From: Perkinsus olseni
Lineage: Eukaryota > Perkinsozoa > Perkinsida
NCBI GenBank assembly: GCA_013115125.1
Contig: JABANN010000176.1
Coordinates: forward strand, 1 to 56,825
Reading direction: 5' to 3'
Length of the DNA: 56,825 nt
In this document: piece by piece, positions 1-11,075 of the stretch
Numbering within the stretch: position 1 is the stretch's first letter
Layout of the letters: each line of letters begins with the position of its first letter
Program-made: the position numbers and the translations under genes
The notes under the pieces: model-generated
What the model saw: the letters and a program-made list of their open reading frames with translations, nothing else
Told to the model about the DNA's origin: nothing
Database searches by the model: none

Positions 1-27
1 AGGAACGCTCTTCAAAAGCGCTCTTTA

Positions 28-60
28 AGAGCCCTCCTGGGATCGAACTTGGCCTCGACT
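28..60 (-). repeat. tRNA-like T-arm in an intron, antisense to the host gene
   Basis: On the minus strand the intron left of the first exon carries an AAGTTCGATCC T-loop/B-box flanked by short complementary arms. It is one of the tRNA-like intron pieces found across the window. Confidence 0.45.
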
Positions 61-92
61 ATTGAACACCCCGACCATTTTCAGGCGGGACC

Positions 93-623
93 CAGAAGTT
101 GAAGTCTCAGAACGAGAATCTTCGTAAAACGTTGAGGAATACGCTAAGATGGATCAAGAATTCAAGATTCCCCGTTAAGAATCTATCCCCTTCTCTTCCA
201 GCAGAACCACCAGGTGAGTTACGCCCTGATCGAGTTTGTATCACTTTATTGCGTACAGGTCAACCGAGTGTGGATTCGAAAATTTCCGATTCTGAGTGTG
301 GGGAATGTGAAAAATTGAAGGAAAATAATTCCGTCCTGGTTGAAATAAATAGAAAGATTTTGGCGGAGTATCGGGCGGTGAAGGCGGAGAGAGATGTGCT
401 TCTTTCAAAGGTAAGAATGATTTCCGCTAGTTCGTCAGCACATGCTGTTCATTTAGTCTCACAACTTTAAGGCTTCGCCTGGCTTTGGGTATCTTACCTC
501 GAAGGATGACGATATTGAGTTGTGAATGTGATTGTTTTCCATGTGTCCTGTTTGTAACAGTTGTCCACGCTGCACTCCCACGTTGTGTTGTGGCGAAGTG
601 AGGGGATATCTTTTCCATTGTAG
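93..623 (+). CDS. 3' end of a coiled-coil protein gene (partial)
   Basis: The gene enters from the left edge through an intron that ends at about 92. Exons at 93-213, 259-410 and 561-623 join in frame. The first join makes a Gly codon across the intron (CCA CCA G | GT CAA), and the second is phase 0. The product is polar and helical, with runs such as ECEKLKENNSVLVEI and EYRAVKAERDVLLSK that suggest a coiled coil. It would end at the TAG at 621-623. An alternative is a further GTGAGG...TTGTAG intron at 598-623 leading into more coding sequence. I do not recognise the family. The exon joins are fairly firm; the C-terminus and function are not. Confidence 0.45.
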
Positions 624-1331
624 TATGACATTAGTCGATGCCCTTCCAGTAGAGGAAAGGACTACAGTCGGAGAGGAGGCGAAGGCACGGGAGAAGCGGG
701 AATGGTTTATGGGAGTGGTAGTGCTGAAGGGGAAAGGCTAATAACTGTTATTCTACCAGAATCGGTCATGGGCTGTATGACGGGGGTAACTTCACCAGTA
801 ATTCCGCCGTCCGCGGAGTATTGCTTGCGGCGTTCGATTGCATAATTTCGTTCAATTCTCATGTGTCAACGGTGAAATCATTCAGAAATATTCGTCGATT
901 TTCTACCCTGGATATACACTCAGTGACGAGGAGAATGCATGATGTAAATTTGAGACCGTTACCCCACGTGACGCGCGGACGGTGGTGGAACTTCTCTAGC
1001 ACTGAGCCAGTACTCTAGTGCTGTCTGGAGTCCCAGCTGCTGTCAAGTGGCATATCGGCCTCATCTTTGCACGTGGGATTTTCTCTGCTAAATACTGTAT
1101 ATTAGATGGACTATGTTTGTGATGATTATCTATTTCCGTGTGAGGCCACTATGCCTCGTGGCGCGTAATTGTTTTCCTTAGCTATCATATGAAGGGAATA
1201 GAACCATTCGGTTTCAGTAATTATTATCGCATCCAGAATATTCGTTTCTATGTTATATGAATACTACGTGGTTTATATTATCATCGCCATTCATTCCCGA
1301 GTAAAGCTTTCACCGTACCTATCAGAGCATC
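624..1331. other. intergenic or possible further exons
   Basis: A short open stretch lies at about 630-740, but no domain is recognisable. From about 830 to 1330 I see AT-richer sequence with no convincing coding signal. It probably holds the PIG-Y promoter and 5' UTR. Confidence 0.3.
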
Positions 1332-1744
1332 ATGATCGCAAGCGTCCTGTTCTTGGTTATTGGTCTGTACGCGGTATGTTTTTCGGAGATGATGCCCTAC
1401 ACGGGTGTAGGAGTCCTTGATTGGCTGAAGGAAGATTGGTGAGTCCGTTAGATGTCCCGGTTCCCATGGCTTTGGTCGCGGGTACAACCCTCTCAACGTG
1501 CTCTATCATTCCGTCCATTCCGTGCTGGAAGAGTCAATCCACGTAATCAATCATCATATGGATATGTACACTTCAGTATTAATGAGAATATATAATAGTT
1601 TCATTCTTGAGTGTCCTTGATATTCACTTACAAGTGATATCTCTTTCTAGGTACTATTCCTGTCTGGTGCCAGCTCTTGTGCCGTTATACTTTATCTTCA
1701 TGCTGTGGCAGTGGACTAGTACTCAATATTTTCGATACGCCTGA
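1332..1744 (+). CDS. PIGY: PIG-Y homologue, GPI-GlcNAc transferase subunit
   Basis: There are two exons, 1332-1438 and 1651-1744, joined through a split TG|G Trp codon. They give 66 residues, against about 71 for human PIGY. The first ATG follows an in-frame TAA, which fixes the start. The protein has two hydrophobic segments, near residues 2-14 and 39-53. The second half (YYSCLVPALVPLYFIFMLWQ, then a C-terminal YFRYA) closely follows the PIGY pattern FYSLLLPITIPVYVFFHLW...LFRHN. In the known family, PIGY is a small ER membrane subunit of the complex that moves GlcNAc to phosphatidylinositol, the first step of GPI-anchor synthesis. The 212-base intron is long for this window. The assignment rests on the whole-length pattern and small size. 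Confidence 0.75.
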
Positions 1745-1830
1745 GTCTCCCATCGTCTATAAGGTGGTCTTGTTTATCAATTCGCGGGGAGTCATTTTCA
1801 ACCAGGGGTTGGTGGTGGGGCACAGCCGTC

Positions 1831-4800
1831 ATGGCCCGTCAGATCGAGCAGGATGATGTGCTGGTCAGGGAGCCGCTGATTGCTAGGGTGGGACAAAATA
1901 CGGTTCCGGGCGATGAGAAGGCAGAGCGTCGCGAAAAGAGCGACGGCCTGAGATCCGCATTGAAGGTGAAAAAGACAGCATGGTGGGCTGAGATAAAGTT
2001 GTGCCGACTCTCAGGTCGCCAAGGAGCGTGCTGCAGCCATGCCCGGTCGTTTGGTCTTCCTGCTTCTACTAGGGCTCTCCCCTTTAGGGATTATGCTCGT
2101 CTTTTGTAGGGAGGGGTGGAGAGATATGTGGGGGCCTCCCTCCGCTGACTCCGGTTGAGCTGAGTCATCTTCCTGTATCGTATTCCCTAGGAGCTTCGTT
2201 CTTAAGAGGGCATATAGTATAGGTGTTCTTTGTTTCAGCCCTCACCCGACTGCACAGTCTGCTGTTGGCAATGTTCATCATGCACGCTCTCTGCATGGTC
2301 CTCATACCAGCCACTTTCATCGTTTTGGACCGGGGTGACTCCAGCGTGGGATATAGGACCTATTTTTCAGGGGTAGGGACGCCGAATTCAAGTTGAGATA
2401 ATTGAAGTTATTGGGCCTGTGAGGCTCCCATAGTCGTCACTGGAAGTTTCCATAGACGACAGGCCTCCGCCGAAGCCGTAGTTAGTAATCGGTGAAAAAT
2501 CGTCGCTAATATCTCTAGATTCTGGAGGCCAGATTTTGCGCCATCTGTTTTTCGTTTGGCTAACGCATATCCGCCCTCGTCGCAAGTTCTGTCTCACAGT
2601 AGCGTTTGGTGATACTAGATTGTGACTACCTCAGTCGGCTGGTGCTAAGTCACCCGAAAGAAAGCAGGTGAGGGGGTCGCTCAAGAGGATATCAGAGGGC
2701 CCGGAGCGATACTCCTATGCCCACCCTCTGTAATCAAGCAAACACCTCTTATAGTGAGGGCATCATTCTCATCGATTCGACATCGACGCGGCGTCTCATC
2801 GTGTGTTCTGGTGCACCCCTATCTACCAAGCAGCGACCGGGATCTCCTTAGCAGCTCCGGGTTGTGGCAAAGGATGCTGCAGCGTGAGCTTCAGGTGACA
2901 CCGTTAACTAAACGGGCTCTATTAATTTCTCCGGGAATTCGGGAGACCAGAATCTAGAATTTAGTTCTCCTGAATCAGGATACAATCTAATGAGCCTCAG
3001 TAACTGATGACAGTATCGGTCACTATGGTTTGTATCAAGAACGCTGCTAGCTCTAAAGCCCCAGCTAATGTTGTTCAATTACTAAAGATATTTTGTGAAT
3101 GGTTTACGCGCTTTGCTTTCATCACAGAGAAGGAAAAGTGCTCTCGTGAGGGATACCTATTATATTAGTAGTCTAGCCCGCCTGTAACGGATGGAGATTG
3201 AGGTGATTCAATCACGAGGTGATTGAGCTCGACATGGACTTGAGGCCACTTAAGGGTAGGGGTCAGGCAACCACTGCAAAGAGGTTAGCTCAAGGGAGAG
3301 CGCGGCCTGCGTTACTTTGGGGCTGTTCTCGTTGCCTCGCCTCATGTACAAGATGAGCACACATTAAGGAAGTATGAGGAGAAGTCCTGTCCGTTTTACT
3401 ACAAGAAATATATTCCCGAGCGAGTGACACATGAGTCAGGTGATTTGACTATTGCGGTCGGGGCTGTGGTCATGGACGCCAACAGTGCCACGGTGAACGC
3501 CGTGTAGTGCGTCTTCGGCAAGATTGTAGTCGTTCATCGTTGCCGCTAGCACAGCAAAGAGTCCGTCAAAAGCGCGAACCTCACAACTGTGAACAACAGC
3601 CAGGCTGTGCCAGTGGTTGAAAAGCTGATGAGCTCAAGAGAGTGTTCTCTAGACGGCGGCATTTTGCGAGTGGCCATCAAGCGACGTCCTCTTCTCTCCT
3701 TCGGAGCCGTTAGCCCTCCTCAGTCGTAGCCGATATCGACTGCAGGGCAGGGTCACAGAGTATAGCTATGCCCGTATGCATCCACAGGCGAAGTCCTTTC
3801 TTGCGTTCTGGGTCTGAGGAGACTCCTGAGGCTCAGGCGACCCACGAACTGTAGGGTACAAATTGAGTGGAAGTAGCGAGTATCTTACACGTACCGTCTC
3901 TTCGGTCGGTGGAACATCAATTTCTGAGATAAATATAACCGACGGGATAAAACTCTGAAGCTCGACGTTACCGAACTTCGATCCACTCGGACTCGGGCGA
4001 TTTACCATCGGTTCATCTACCCATCCAAACTCGCTGGCATTCTGCTGCATCCACCTCAGGCTTCAAGCCGTCCCAATTTGCTGGTCGGGCTACTTTCCTT
4101 CTGCACAGTGTTGGCAGTCGGTTGTGGCCTGTATGCGGCCTTACGGTGTCGACAGTCAACTCGCAGCCTTCCAGTATGCATACCGAGCTGCCTCAAAGAG
4201 CTAACGTTTTATGGCTTCGGTGAGTCAACCTGGCTTCTCCTGGTCGTCCATGATTAGCCTCAGGTCTCCCAATGCCAGCGTTGCTGGCTCTCGGCTTCTA
4301 CTTTGGAATCGTCAATCCTGTTTTGGAGGAGTTTTTCTGGAGGGTCTTCCTGTACCGGGAGCTTGGGCAGAGGTGACGCTCCGAGTTGAGGGGGCCAAGC
4401 TCACTTCGCGCGCGAGTATCCGAATGATGTTGCCGGTGAGCCTTCATTCTTCACTAGCGTTCAATTTTCTCTCAGATTTTTCCCAGTTGAGCCTTCTGTT
4501 TCCGACGGTGTTGCGCGGCCTGATTCAGAGGCATTCCTCGATCTTGAGAACAACGGAAGTGGGTGATTGTTTCGCAATTTTCTCCGTTGTTTCCTGGGGA
4601 ACGCACATTGCGACTTCGTGACGGCCAAAGTGGGATAGCCTTTCTCAGGTCGACTGGAAGACGGCTCGATCCCCGGTGACGCTTCTGTATCGGAGTTCCC
4701 AGGCCAGCTATTGATATCGACTCTCTACGCATCCTATCACTTTGTGCTAGTTCGTGAGTTGCTGGACAGCTACACGCTAGCAACGCTCGCACTTTGCGGA

Positions 4801-5155
4801 CTGGTAGGCCTCGCCGTGCCCCTCGACTGTTGTTTCGTCTCCATTGATCACCTCTAAAGCTGTTCATCGTCATCAGGTGCTGTTCGGCCGTCTTCTCTCT
4901 TACTACTGTCAGCACCCTCGCAAGTTTGGCTTCATCGCGGCTTGTTTCTTGCACTCTGGACTCGATTTCGTAAGGGGTTCTCATTCGATAAGAATCTTAG
5001 AGCCTCACAGCCATGGCGCAAGCAGATCGCTACTGTCGTTTATCGCAGGCATAGCGGTCGGATCAGCTTTCTGTTACTCTCAGGTTGTGGACTTGGCCAT
5101 ATTGTGGCAAGTTGTAGAGCACAAGGCATTCTCAGCCGCCGCTGCCTCGGTTTGA
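1831..5155 (+). CDS. CPBP-family (CAAX-type) intramembrane protease
   Basis: Clear exons are 1831-1965, 2015-2105, 2239-about 2370, 4060-4219, 4264-4372, 4476-4558, 4649-4815, 4877-4969 and 5084-5155, with consistent phases. Exons between about 2370 and 4060 are not resolved. The family's catalytic motifs appear in order: the glutamate motif in VNPVLEEFFWRVFLYREL, a histidine in LYASYHFVLV, and a second histidine in FLHSGLDFVVD. All lie in hydrophobic membrane segments. The N-terminus (MARQIEQDDVLVREPL) is cytosol-like and a hydrophobic helix follows. CPBP proteases cut membrane substrates; the eukaryotic member Rce1 trims prenylated CAAX proteins in the ER. Which branch this belongs to is open. 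The final exon ends KAFSAAAASV. Confidence 0.75.
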
Positions 5156-5466
5156 CCAGATCTCGCAAGCAGCCCGAGGGTGGTTCATGCTGATCCGACG
5201 ATGGATTCACCCTCTAGGGGCACTACAACGATGAGTACTGTGGTATATCATTTGCATCATATCATGACAACTAGCCACACCGTCAATGCTTTGCGTTATC
5301 GAGTACTGAGTTGCCGAGGTCTGTGCGGTGTTGTTTCATCTCTCTTTAATGCAAGCGTGGTATCTGATGTAAAAATTGGATATTCCCCTACTCGATCCCA
5401 TTTGCCTTCTAGACGCCTGAGGCTTCGGCGTGGTGCAGTTTTTATTCGTTTTTACCGTACCCTCAG
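5156..5466. other. short intergenic spacer
   Basis: This lies between the protease stop and the ferredoxin start. I see no RNA gene or convincing exon in it. It presumably carries the ferredoxin promoter. Confidence 0.4.
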
Positions 5467-5848
5467 ATGTCCTCCTCTGAAACCGCCATGCGGCTGCGGA
5501 TTGCGCTTCTGAAGTGAGCGTGAGGGCGTCTGCAGAAGAGCGTCATTGTTTTCCATTGTAGGCATCCGAAGCGTCTAGCGTTGAAGGCCAAACTGGCCGC
5601 AACCCCACCGAAGATGGTTTCAATCCAAATCAATAATAATAAATACGAGGAGGCGGCCAATCAGACAATTTTGCAAGTCGCACACAAGCACGGCGTGAGG
5701 GAATAATTTCGTGGCGCGCGGTCAGATTTTTGCTGTGTAGGTTAGGATACCCCATAATTGCCGGGCAGGGATCTGCTGGGCGTGTGAAGCTAATGTGAAC
5801 GGGAAGCCGACGCAGACTTGCTATACACCGATAGAGGATGGCATGTAG
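5467..5848 (+). CDS. small [2Fe-2S] ferredoxin-like protein
   Basis: Three exons (5467-5513, 5562-5694, 5741-5848) join in frame to 95 residues. The start is the ATG opening MSSSETAMRLRIALLK. The second exon has the beta-strand/helix typical of the ferredoxin fold (QTILQVAHKHG). The third carries the cluster motif in HNCRAGICWAC followed by a fourth Cys, spacing C-x4-C-x2-C-x11-C. That is the spacing of the succinate dehydrogenase iron-sulphur subunit's 2Fe-2S domain, and shorter than plant photosynthetic ferredoxin (about 29 residues before the last Cys). The basic N-terminus could target it to an organelle. No second iron-sulphur domain follows, so it looks like a stand-alone electron carrier. 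A continuation past the TAG through a GTAGGG intron cannot be ruled out. Confidence 0.7.
5695..5740 (+). repeat. 46-base introner, family A (TAATTTCGTGGCGCGCG), sense
   Basis: The boundaries are fixed by the ferredoxin frame (HG | VRIP). The core lies at 5705-5720. The next exon begins with GT, matching the GT at the intron start. Confidence 0.75.
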
Positions 5849-6284
5849 GGGAAAGCGGCGGCGACGAGTGGCGAGCAGGTGATCTCAGGTACGTAGTTGA
5901 GAAGGCTCGGGAGATGATGCATTGGCGGCAGCACACTGGTGATGAATAACAACAACAACAACAACAGCATCCTCCCTGCCCTGTCCTTTCCTCACCGAGA
6001 AGGCGCTGATTTGGTTTTTTAATATTTACGACAGTATAGTGCAATTTAATGGTTGCAGTTGAGGACGCAGCGAGTGTTTACCAACGGTATGGGATTGAGC
6101 GCGGGCTTAATGGCGGACCCTAGCAGAAGCTCCCTGATGATTGCCGGTCTCCTGTCGATCGTGGCGTGAGAGTCCACAGATTCGCCTATGCTTATTAATA
6201 GCGTCGATTGCGCTGCACAGGACCCTTATGGAGCGCTGAAAATTGTTTATGTGAATATTGCTCGCGCAGTTTCTTGCAGTCACT
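5849..6284. other. intergenic, includes an (AAC)n microsatellite
   Basis: A short AAC/ACA run lies near 5946-5966. A GTACGT and several AG sites nearby might belong to a ferredoxin 3' extension, but no domain supports that. Confidence 0.3.
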
Positions 6285-6888
6285 ATGGTATTCGATAAGC
6301 TACCCTCTAGGGCTTCGCGACAACACGTTCGGTGGCTCCTCCAGCCAGTGCGCCATTACTGGCAGAAGCCCGGCAAGGAGGTTATCAAACCCAGGTGGAT
6401 CGTTCTGTATCCAGTCATACCGTGTGCAGCTTCTTCATAGATATTCCTATTTCGTTGACGCAGAGTGTGAGACAGGGAACGGCTGGAAGTGGTTGGAGGT
6501 CAGTGGGGATCTCTGGTGCCAATGATAAGGGCTGTTTCAGAACTATCACACCCAGATGGGAAAGGCCTTGGCAACATGGTGAGCGGACGGGGTCACGACT
6601 GGACTACGATGTTAAACGGTAGGAAGAAGATAAGACGCCGAACACCATGGGATGGGTATAGCGAACGATCGGTGAACCGCAGAGATGCCAGTCGTAAGTG
6701 GCATGCCATGATAATAGCGAAAGGGAAGCAGAAAGGTGGAGGTTGATAATGGGTCATGTAACTTAGGAAGTTTCCGATCAGACCATGAGTGTTGGGTTTT
6801 TGACAGCGGCAGTTTGCCCTCGTGGGCTCGCTGAGCGGTTCAAATGGGAACCAGCTGTGCCTGAAGTTCAACGACAGATGCCCGCATA
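6285..6888 (+). CDS. small basic protein, unknown (exon joins uncertain)
   Basis: From the ATG at 6285 an open exon reads MVFDKLPSRASRQHVRWLLQ and on through YWQKPGKEVIKPRW, basic and aromatic-rich. Later segments look coding as well: ETGNGWKWLE and YHTQMGKALATW near 6470-6580, and a C-terminal-like piece FKWEPAVPEVQRQMPA ending with TAA at about 6888. GT...AG sites exist between them, but I could not choose one set that keeps a single frame throughout. The size and basic N-terminus would suit a small mitochondrial protein; that is a guess. No family recognised. Confidence 0.35.
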
Positions 6889-6896
6889 AACCAAAA

Positions 6897-6968
6897 GCCT
6901 TCTGCCGGAGTTGAACCGACGACCTCCCGCTTACTAAGCGGGTGCTCTACCAACTAAGCTAAGAAGGC
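6897..6968 (-). tRNA. tRNA-Thr (AGT)
   Basis: 72 bases. The 7-bp acceptor stem (GCCTTCT/AGAAGGC) is perfect. The anticodon stem CCCGC/GCGGG encloses loop TTAGTAA, giving anticodon AGT. The T-loop is TTCAACT, and a TTTT run follows on the minus strand as a pol III stop. Confidence 0.93.
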
Positions 6969-7077
6969 TGAAATTCAATCTTTGAATGTCCCTCCGGCCA
7001 ACGCTGGCATGCTCATATGACTGACTGCCGGTGTCAAGCCAGACCCTAAGATGGATTCACGACTGTCGATCACATAT

Positions 7078-7150
7078 ACTGGAACCGAGAGTCGAACTCG
7101 GGACCTACTGCGTGTGAGGCAGTCGTCATAACCAACTAGACCATTCCAGC
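7078..7150 (-). tRNA. tRNA-Val (CAC)
   Basis: 73 bases. Acceptor GCTGGAA pairs with TTCCAGT (one G-U). Anticodon stem ACTGC/GCAGT holds loop CTCACAC, anticodon CAC. The T-stem CCGAG/CTCGG is perfect around TTCGACT. It is duplicated, with flanks, near 9990. Confidence 0.92.
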
Positions 7151-7698
7151 TCTCTCTTGCTTACAGTTTGACCCGAGTCGGCAGAAATTCGTCCACCCTG
7201 AGAAGCCAAGCCCTATACAGTAGTGTTCCAGTCGAACTAGAGTACTCTGCCGCAGTGGTTGTCTACTACCCCTATCAATTTCTACCCCTGAGGGTGATCA
7301 CCGTGATAGATCCGCTCGTAACCGGTAGATATGGCTACCACACTGTGTATCATGAATCGGTCGTTCGCTTTCGGTTGCCGATGTCGAACTTATTGCGCGA
7401 TCGGTCGTGAAGTGTTCAAGATGCAGGTTCGAGCAGCGGTTATTGATAAACGATTAAGTGCAACCCGTATCGAAGGATCTTGCCTTTTGCATATCAGAGA
7501 AGCCATTCCTCAGGTGTCGCATATTTCTCGTTTCCCCGGGGGAAAAATCCCCTCCACCGGAAGGCCTCGAGTGTCAGAATTTGACAGTCGACTGATGATC
7601 CATGTAATTGACACCTCCCGCACAGAACTCGTACAACACTGTACCAACAGTGTGTGTCAACAGCAGCAGAGGGTTAAATCACATAACAACATGATATA

Positions 7699-8055
7699 TC
7701 AAATCTGGGGTCTCCTTCGGTTCCATTCCTTGATCTCCCGAATCGCGCTTTCGCTCGTGTTCGCCATGAAATTCTTAAAGGCTTCCACTCCAGAGCCGAA
7801 GCCGGTCGGAGGGTTGCTCAGGATCTCCTTAAGTAGGTCTTTGCAGCGCCCTGGGGGCTCCATAAGATAACTAGCTATACTTTCCCTCGACTTAGCGAGA
7901 GGATCGAAGGTGGCAAACTTCGTCCTGATTTCAGATATGTCACCCTCAGCACTATTCACCTCGTTGAGAGAGTAAACAAAAAACTCCTTGTCTTCAGCAA
8001 GATAGGTCCTGAAAGAATCACGGCCCGCAGTGAATGACTCGGAAATAAATTTCAT
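7699..8055 (-). CDS. hypothetical 118-residue protein, intronless
   Basis: This single open frame opens MKFISESFTAGRDSFRTYLA and ends EIKEWNRRRPQI. It is predicted soluble and mixed-charge, with no signal peptide or membrane segment. Composition looks protein-like (varied and amphipathic, including KSRESIASYLMEP). It sits among tRNA genes and, unlike most genes here, has no intron. I recognise no domain. It could be a small gene, a retrocopied fragment or a chance frame; its length and balanced composition favour a real gene only slightly. Confidence 0.4.
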   Translation of the reverse strand: MKFISESFTAGRDSFRTYLAEDKEFFVYSLNEVNSAEGDISEIRTKFATFDPLAKSRESIASYLMEPPGRCKDLLKEILSNPPTGFGSGVEAFKNFMANTSESAIREIKEWNRRRPQI

Positions 8056-9324
8056 TTAATGAAAGCAGCCCTGCGCGGTATCGCATACATGATCCTCATT
8101 AGTGGCGTTACTAAGGGTAATTTACACATATAGTAAATTGCTTTGACGGAGTATGCAACTTTTGGAGGCACAGACGGGCGAGGGAGCTCACCTAGTGGTA
8201 ACAGAGACTTGCGACAAATCATCTTGTGCGTTGGTAACGAGTACACCATCTCTCAGGAAGAAGAAGAGGCTCATGAATCCGCCATCGTGGCGATACTCGA
8301 AATGGCAAGACCCATCGGCATCTTGAATCTGAGGGCCGATGCGAACACGGCAGCGCTACTAGAGCAACCACCTTCACGTGTTTTCCTTGAGGGTCCGTGT
8401 GACAGAAAAATCCCACCTGCAGGAAAACTCGCTGATGCCTGATCCCCCTTGTCAGTTCTCGGTTTTATGCGCATGCACTTACGGCCTATGAATAGCCTTC
8501 ATTACACCCGACTACGAGCTTTCAAATATTAGGTGACGATAACGAAGACGTTGCAGAACGCACTCAGCTGTTGTGGTTCAGACTGGAACCTCTACCTGCG
8601 GTGTCCGAGAGCCTTCCGGCTTCCCGGCCTCCCGGCGGGAGGACTGTAGAGCCATTACTGCTGCTAGACCCACCGAGAAGGGCAGGCGGATAATGGCAAC
8701 CATCAAGAGGGATGGAGAAAATCGCTCAACTAAATAGTCTCAGTTTCGCTTCGAGTTCTGAGGCTACCGAACCGAGCATAAATGAAGCATTCTTGGCACG
8801 AGCGAGAATGACCATAGTCTAGTTCGGTAATAGTCAACGGGCGTTGTGGAAGAACTGTTGCAGTGAGGTTCTGCATGCAGAGACCTACTGAAAAAGCTCT
8901 TGAAACCAACCGAGTTGCTATCGCCCCGAAGATCGGAAACCCTCGGAGACGGCGCGAATGAGAGATGCATCATGTCTCCTGTGAGACTGCGCACGCCACT
9001 ATCCTGTCACAACACGTGCGCCGGCCGGCGGGCGCACACATGTCCGTTAGAGTGGGAGAGTGGGGGTTCTGAGTGTTGCATGGAGCCAGATCGGGCGAGA
9101 AAGGTAACATTAAACTGGACCGGCATTCGTGAGCTCCAACCGGCTCACGAACGCTGATCGAAGACTGTCGGGCTTCAGTGGGAGTCACGGAAAATGGCAA
9201 TATACGCTTCACCGTGAAGATTTGTGGAAATTTCATTTCTATGAGTGGTGTCTTGAAAGATGCGACTGCTTCGTAAGATAAGCTCCCAAATCTCCGAGCG
9301 CAGGACAGACTTCGAGATTTAAAG
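8056..9324. other. gene-poor stretch between tRNA genes
   Basis: No exon, RNA gene or repeat array is recognisable. Short open frames occur on both strands but lack motifs. Confidence 0.35.
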
Positions 9325-9396
9325 GGTCCTATAGTGTAGTGGTTAGCACTCTGGACTTTGAATCCAGCGACTCGGGTTCGAATCCCGATAGGACCT
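9325..9396 (+). tRNA. tRNA-Gln (TTG)
   Basis: Acceptor GGTCCTA/TAGGACC, anticodon stem CTGGA/TCCAG around CTTTGAA (anticodon TTG), and T-arm CGGG-TTCGAAT-CCCG are all well formed. Confidence 0.95.
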
Positions 9397-10297
9397 ATTA
9401 TACTCGAAGCGTATGTGTACGCAGCGGCAGGTTGAATGATTGTTCGGTTGCTATAACGTAGGTAGCGTGGGTAACCTGCGTGAACGTAGGTACATGCTGG
9501 TTATGAGAAAACCATGACCACACAGGGCAATGACTCCCACGGGACGTTCAGTAGACAATGCCAAAACCAGTTCCGAAACAGGTTATCAAGACTGGTTATC
9601 GAACTACGTTCATCGAAGTGGTTTTTGAGTTTTCTTTGACCCACTTCTAGTACCTATTCTCTGAACGCGATTGCATCGATATCGGTTCTGCAACCACTGC
9701 TCAACCTTGTTCACTCGTTGCAATCCCACAACTACCTACACCCTTCGGTGTTCACCCTTTAGGGCAGAATAGGTTTTCTAGCGAGAGTTCCGCTACATGG
9801 GAGGTAAAGTCCCCATGTAACGAAGAACACCACGCGATAACATGAACCAACCGAACACACATGATCACTCGTTAACTTGTTGAACTTGCCCAATAAATTG
9901 ACCTTCAACCAGTTTCAGGACCTGTCTACTGAATGACACGTCAGTGTCGAGCCAGACCCTAAGAGAGAATCACGACAATCGATCACACATACTCGAACTG
10001 TGGGTTGAACTCGGGATTTTCTGCGTGTGAGGCAGAGGTCATAACCAACTAGACCATTCAAGCATATGTGGTAGATCGACCTCGAGTCGACTCGCCAGAG
10101 AAACGATACCAGAGTTGAGTTACCATCCCAGAAGATGTTCCGCAACTCATCAGAATTCGATGAATGGGATATGATATTTTCACGGTGGATAAACTCGATC
10201 GTTGTGTTTGAGAACTTTCTGAGTACCTTCGCCCCCGAAGGTACTCACCGGTAGAACGCAACGAAAACGTAACCAAACAATGAAAAAATGTTCGAAT
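9397..10297. other. intergenic, with inverted GTAGGT/ACCTAC words and a tRNA-Val copy
   Basis: Between the Gln tRNA and THYN1 there are short inverted repeats such as CGTAGGTA near 9458-9495. No protein-coding exon is visible apart from the THYN1 3' side. Confidence 0.3.
9991..10063 (-). pseudogene. decayed copy of tRNA-Val (CAC)
   Basis: Similar along its length to the tRNA at 7078-7150, and the shared flank (AGCCAGACCCTAAG) shows a segmental copy. The acceptor and the CAC anticodon stem still pair, but the T-stem has lost two of five pairs, so it is probably not a working tRNA. Confidence 0.75.
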
Positions 10298-11075
10298 TCA
10301 TGCCTGATCAGCAGCTTCATTATTCTCGAGAGACAGTATGAACTCCCACTCAGCCGGCATGACACGTTGAACTGAGAGCCTTGCCGTAGTAAAGAGCCCC
10401 ATCGACGATAACTGCACAGTGCAAGACCTCCTCCGCTGGCCTGATCGGAGGCAACTCACCTCCTTCTCGCGATACTCTTTCAGCTCATCGAGAGATATCT
10501 TTCTGCCGAGCTTCCGTATGAACCTGCAAACTCGACAGGATTCGGATACTCCATCCGCTCCGATCGGATCCTCGCCCACTCACTTGACATCAACCATGTC
10601 CCACTTAGGATTCTCCTTGCTGCTTCTTGGATCAAAATGGGGATTCTTAGGATCGAATTGGGTATCATCCGGATAAGCTTCTCTGACCACCTCAACAATA
10701 CCTGCCACCATCACATGCCCATCCACCGACTTGCACGCAGCTACTACCCACAATCCCAGGAGGTTTGCAGTTGGAGTGGTAGAAAAACCCTCTATCCCCC
10801 ATCTTCATCTCCCTCATAAGATTCCTCGCCTGATAATTCCTCACTCCATCCCACTCAGCCGTGCCGTTCTCGCTGGCTATCAAATCATCAATACTGAACT
10901 TCATTTCCATACCCTTCTCATAGCGGCTCTCCGGCTCCGATTTGAAGAGGTAGAACATCTCCCCCTCGCGGGGTGCCGTCTTCCCTCCCTTCTTCACAGC
11001 CACTTTCCGCGCCCTCGTCGGGGCTACCGGAGAGGACGGAGCTTCTTCCGAGCCTCGCTTTCTTTTACCAGCCAT
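10298..11075 (-). CDS. THYN1: EVE-domain protein, thymocyte nuclear protein 1 (THYN1) homologue
   Basis: Four exons are separated by three short introns. The N-terminal tail is basic and probably nuclear (MAGKRKRGSEEAP). The EVE domain follows: FYLFKSEPESRYEKGMEMKF, then WDGVRNYQARNLMREMKMGD, FFYHSNCKPPGIV, a splice to GIVEVVREAYPDDTQF, then KWDMVDVK, RKISLDELKEYREKE and LFTTARLSVQRVMPAEWEFI. This matches the THYN1 order closely. EVE domains are pocket folds tied to reading modified bases in DNA or RNA. A start 13 codons upstream (11114) is possible, but MAGKRKRG fits the family better. The last intron starts GTGAGTTGCC and ends GTGCAG, which restores the frame into the final strand. Confidence 0.9.

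Noticed and set aside
4472-4984. 170-residue open frame on the minus strand
   Set aside because: It lies exactly opposite the protease exons that carry the catalytic motifs. Its Arg/Ser-rich composition is what an antisense frame gives.
7331-7870. 179-residue open frame on the plus strand
   Set aside because: It overlaps antisense to the 118-residue minus frame, starts within the tRNA neighbourhood and has no motif. The minus frame looks slightly more protein-like.
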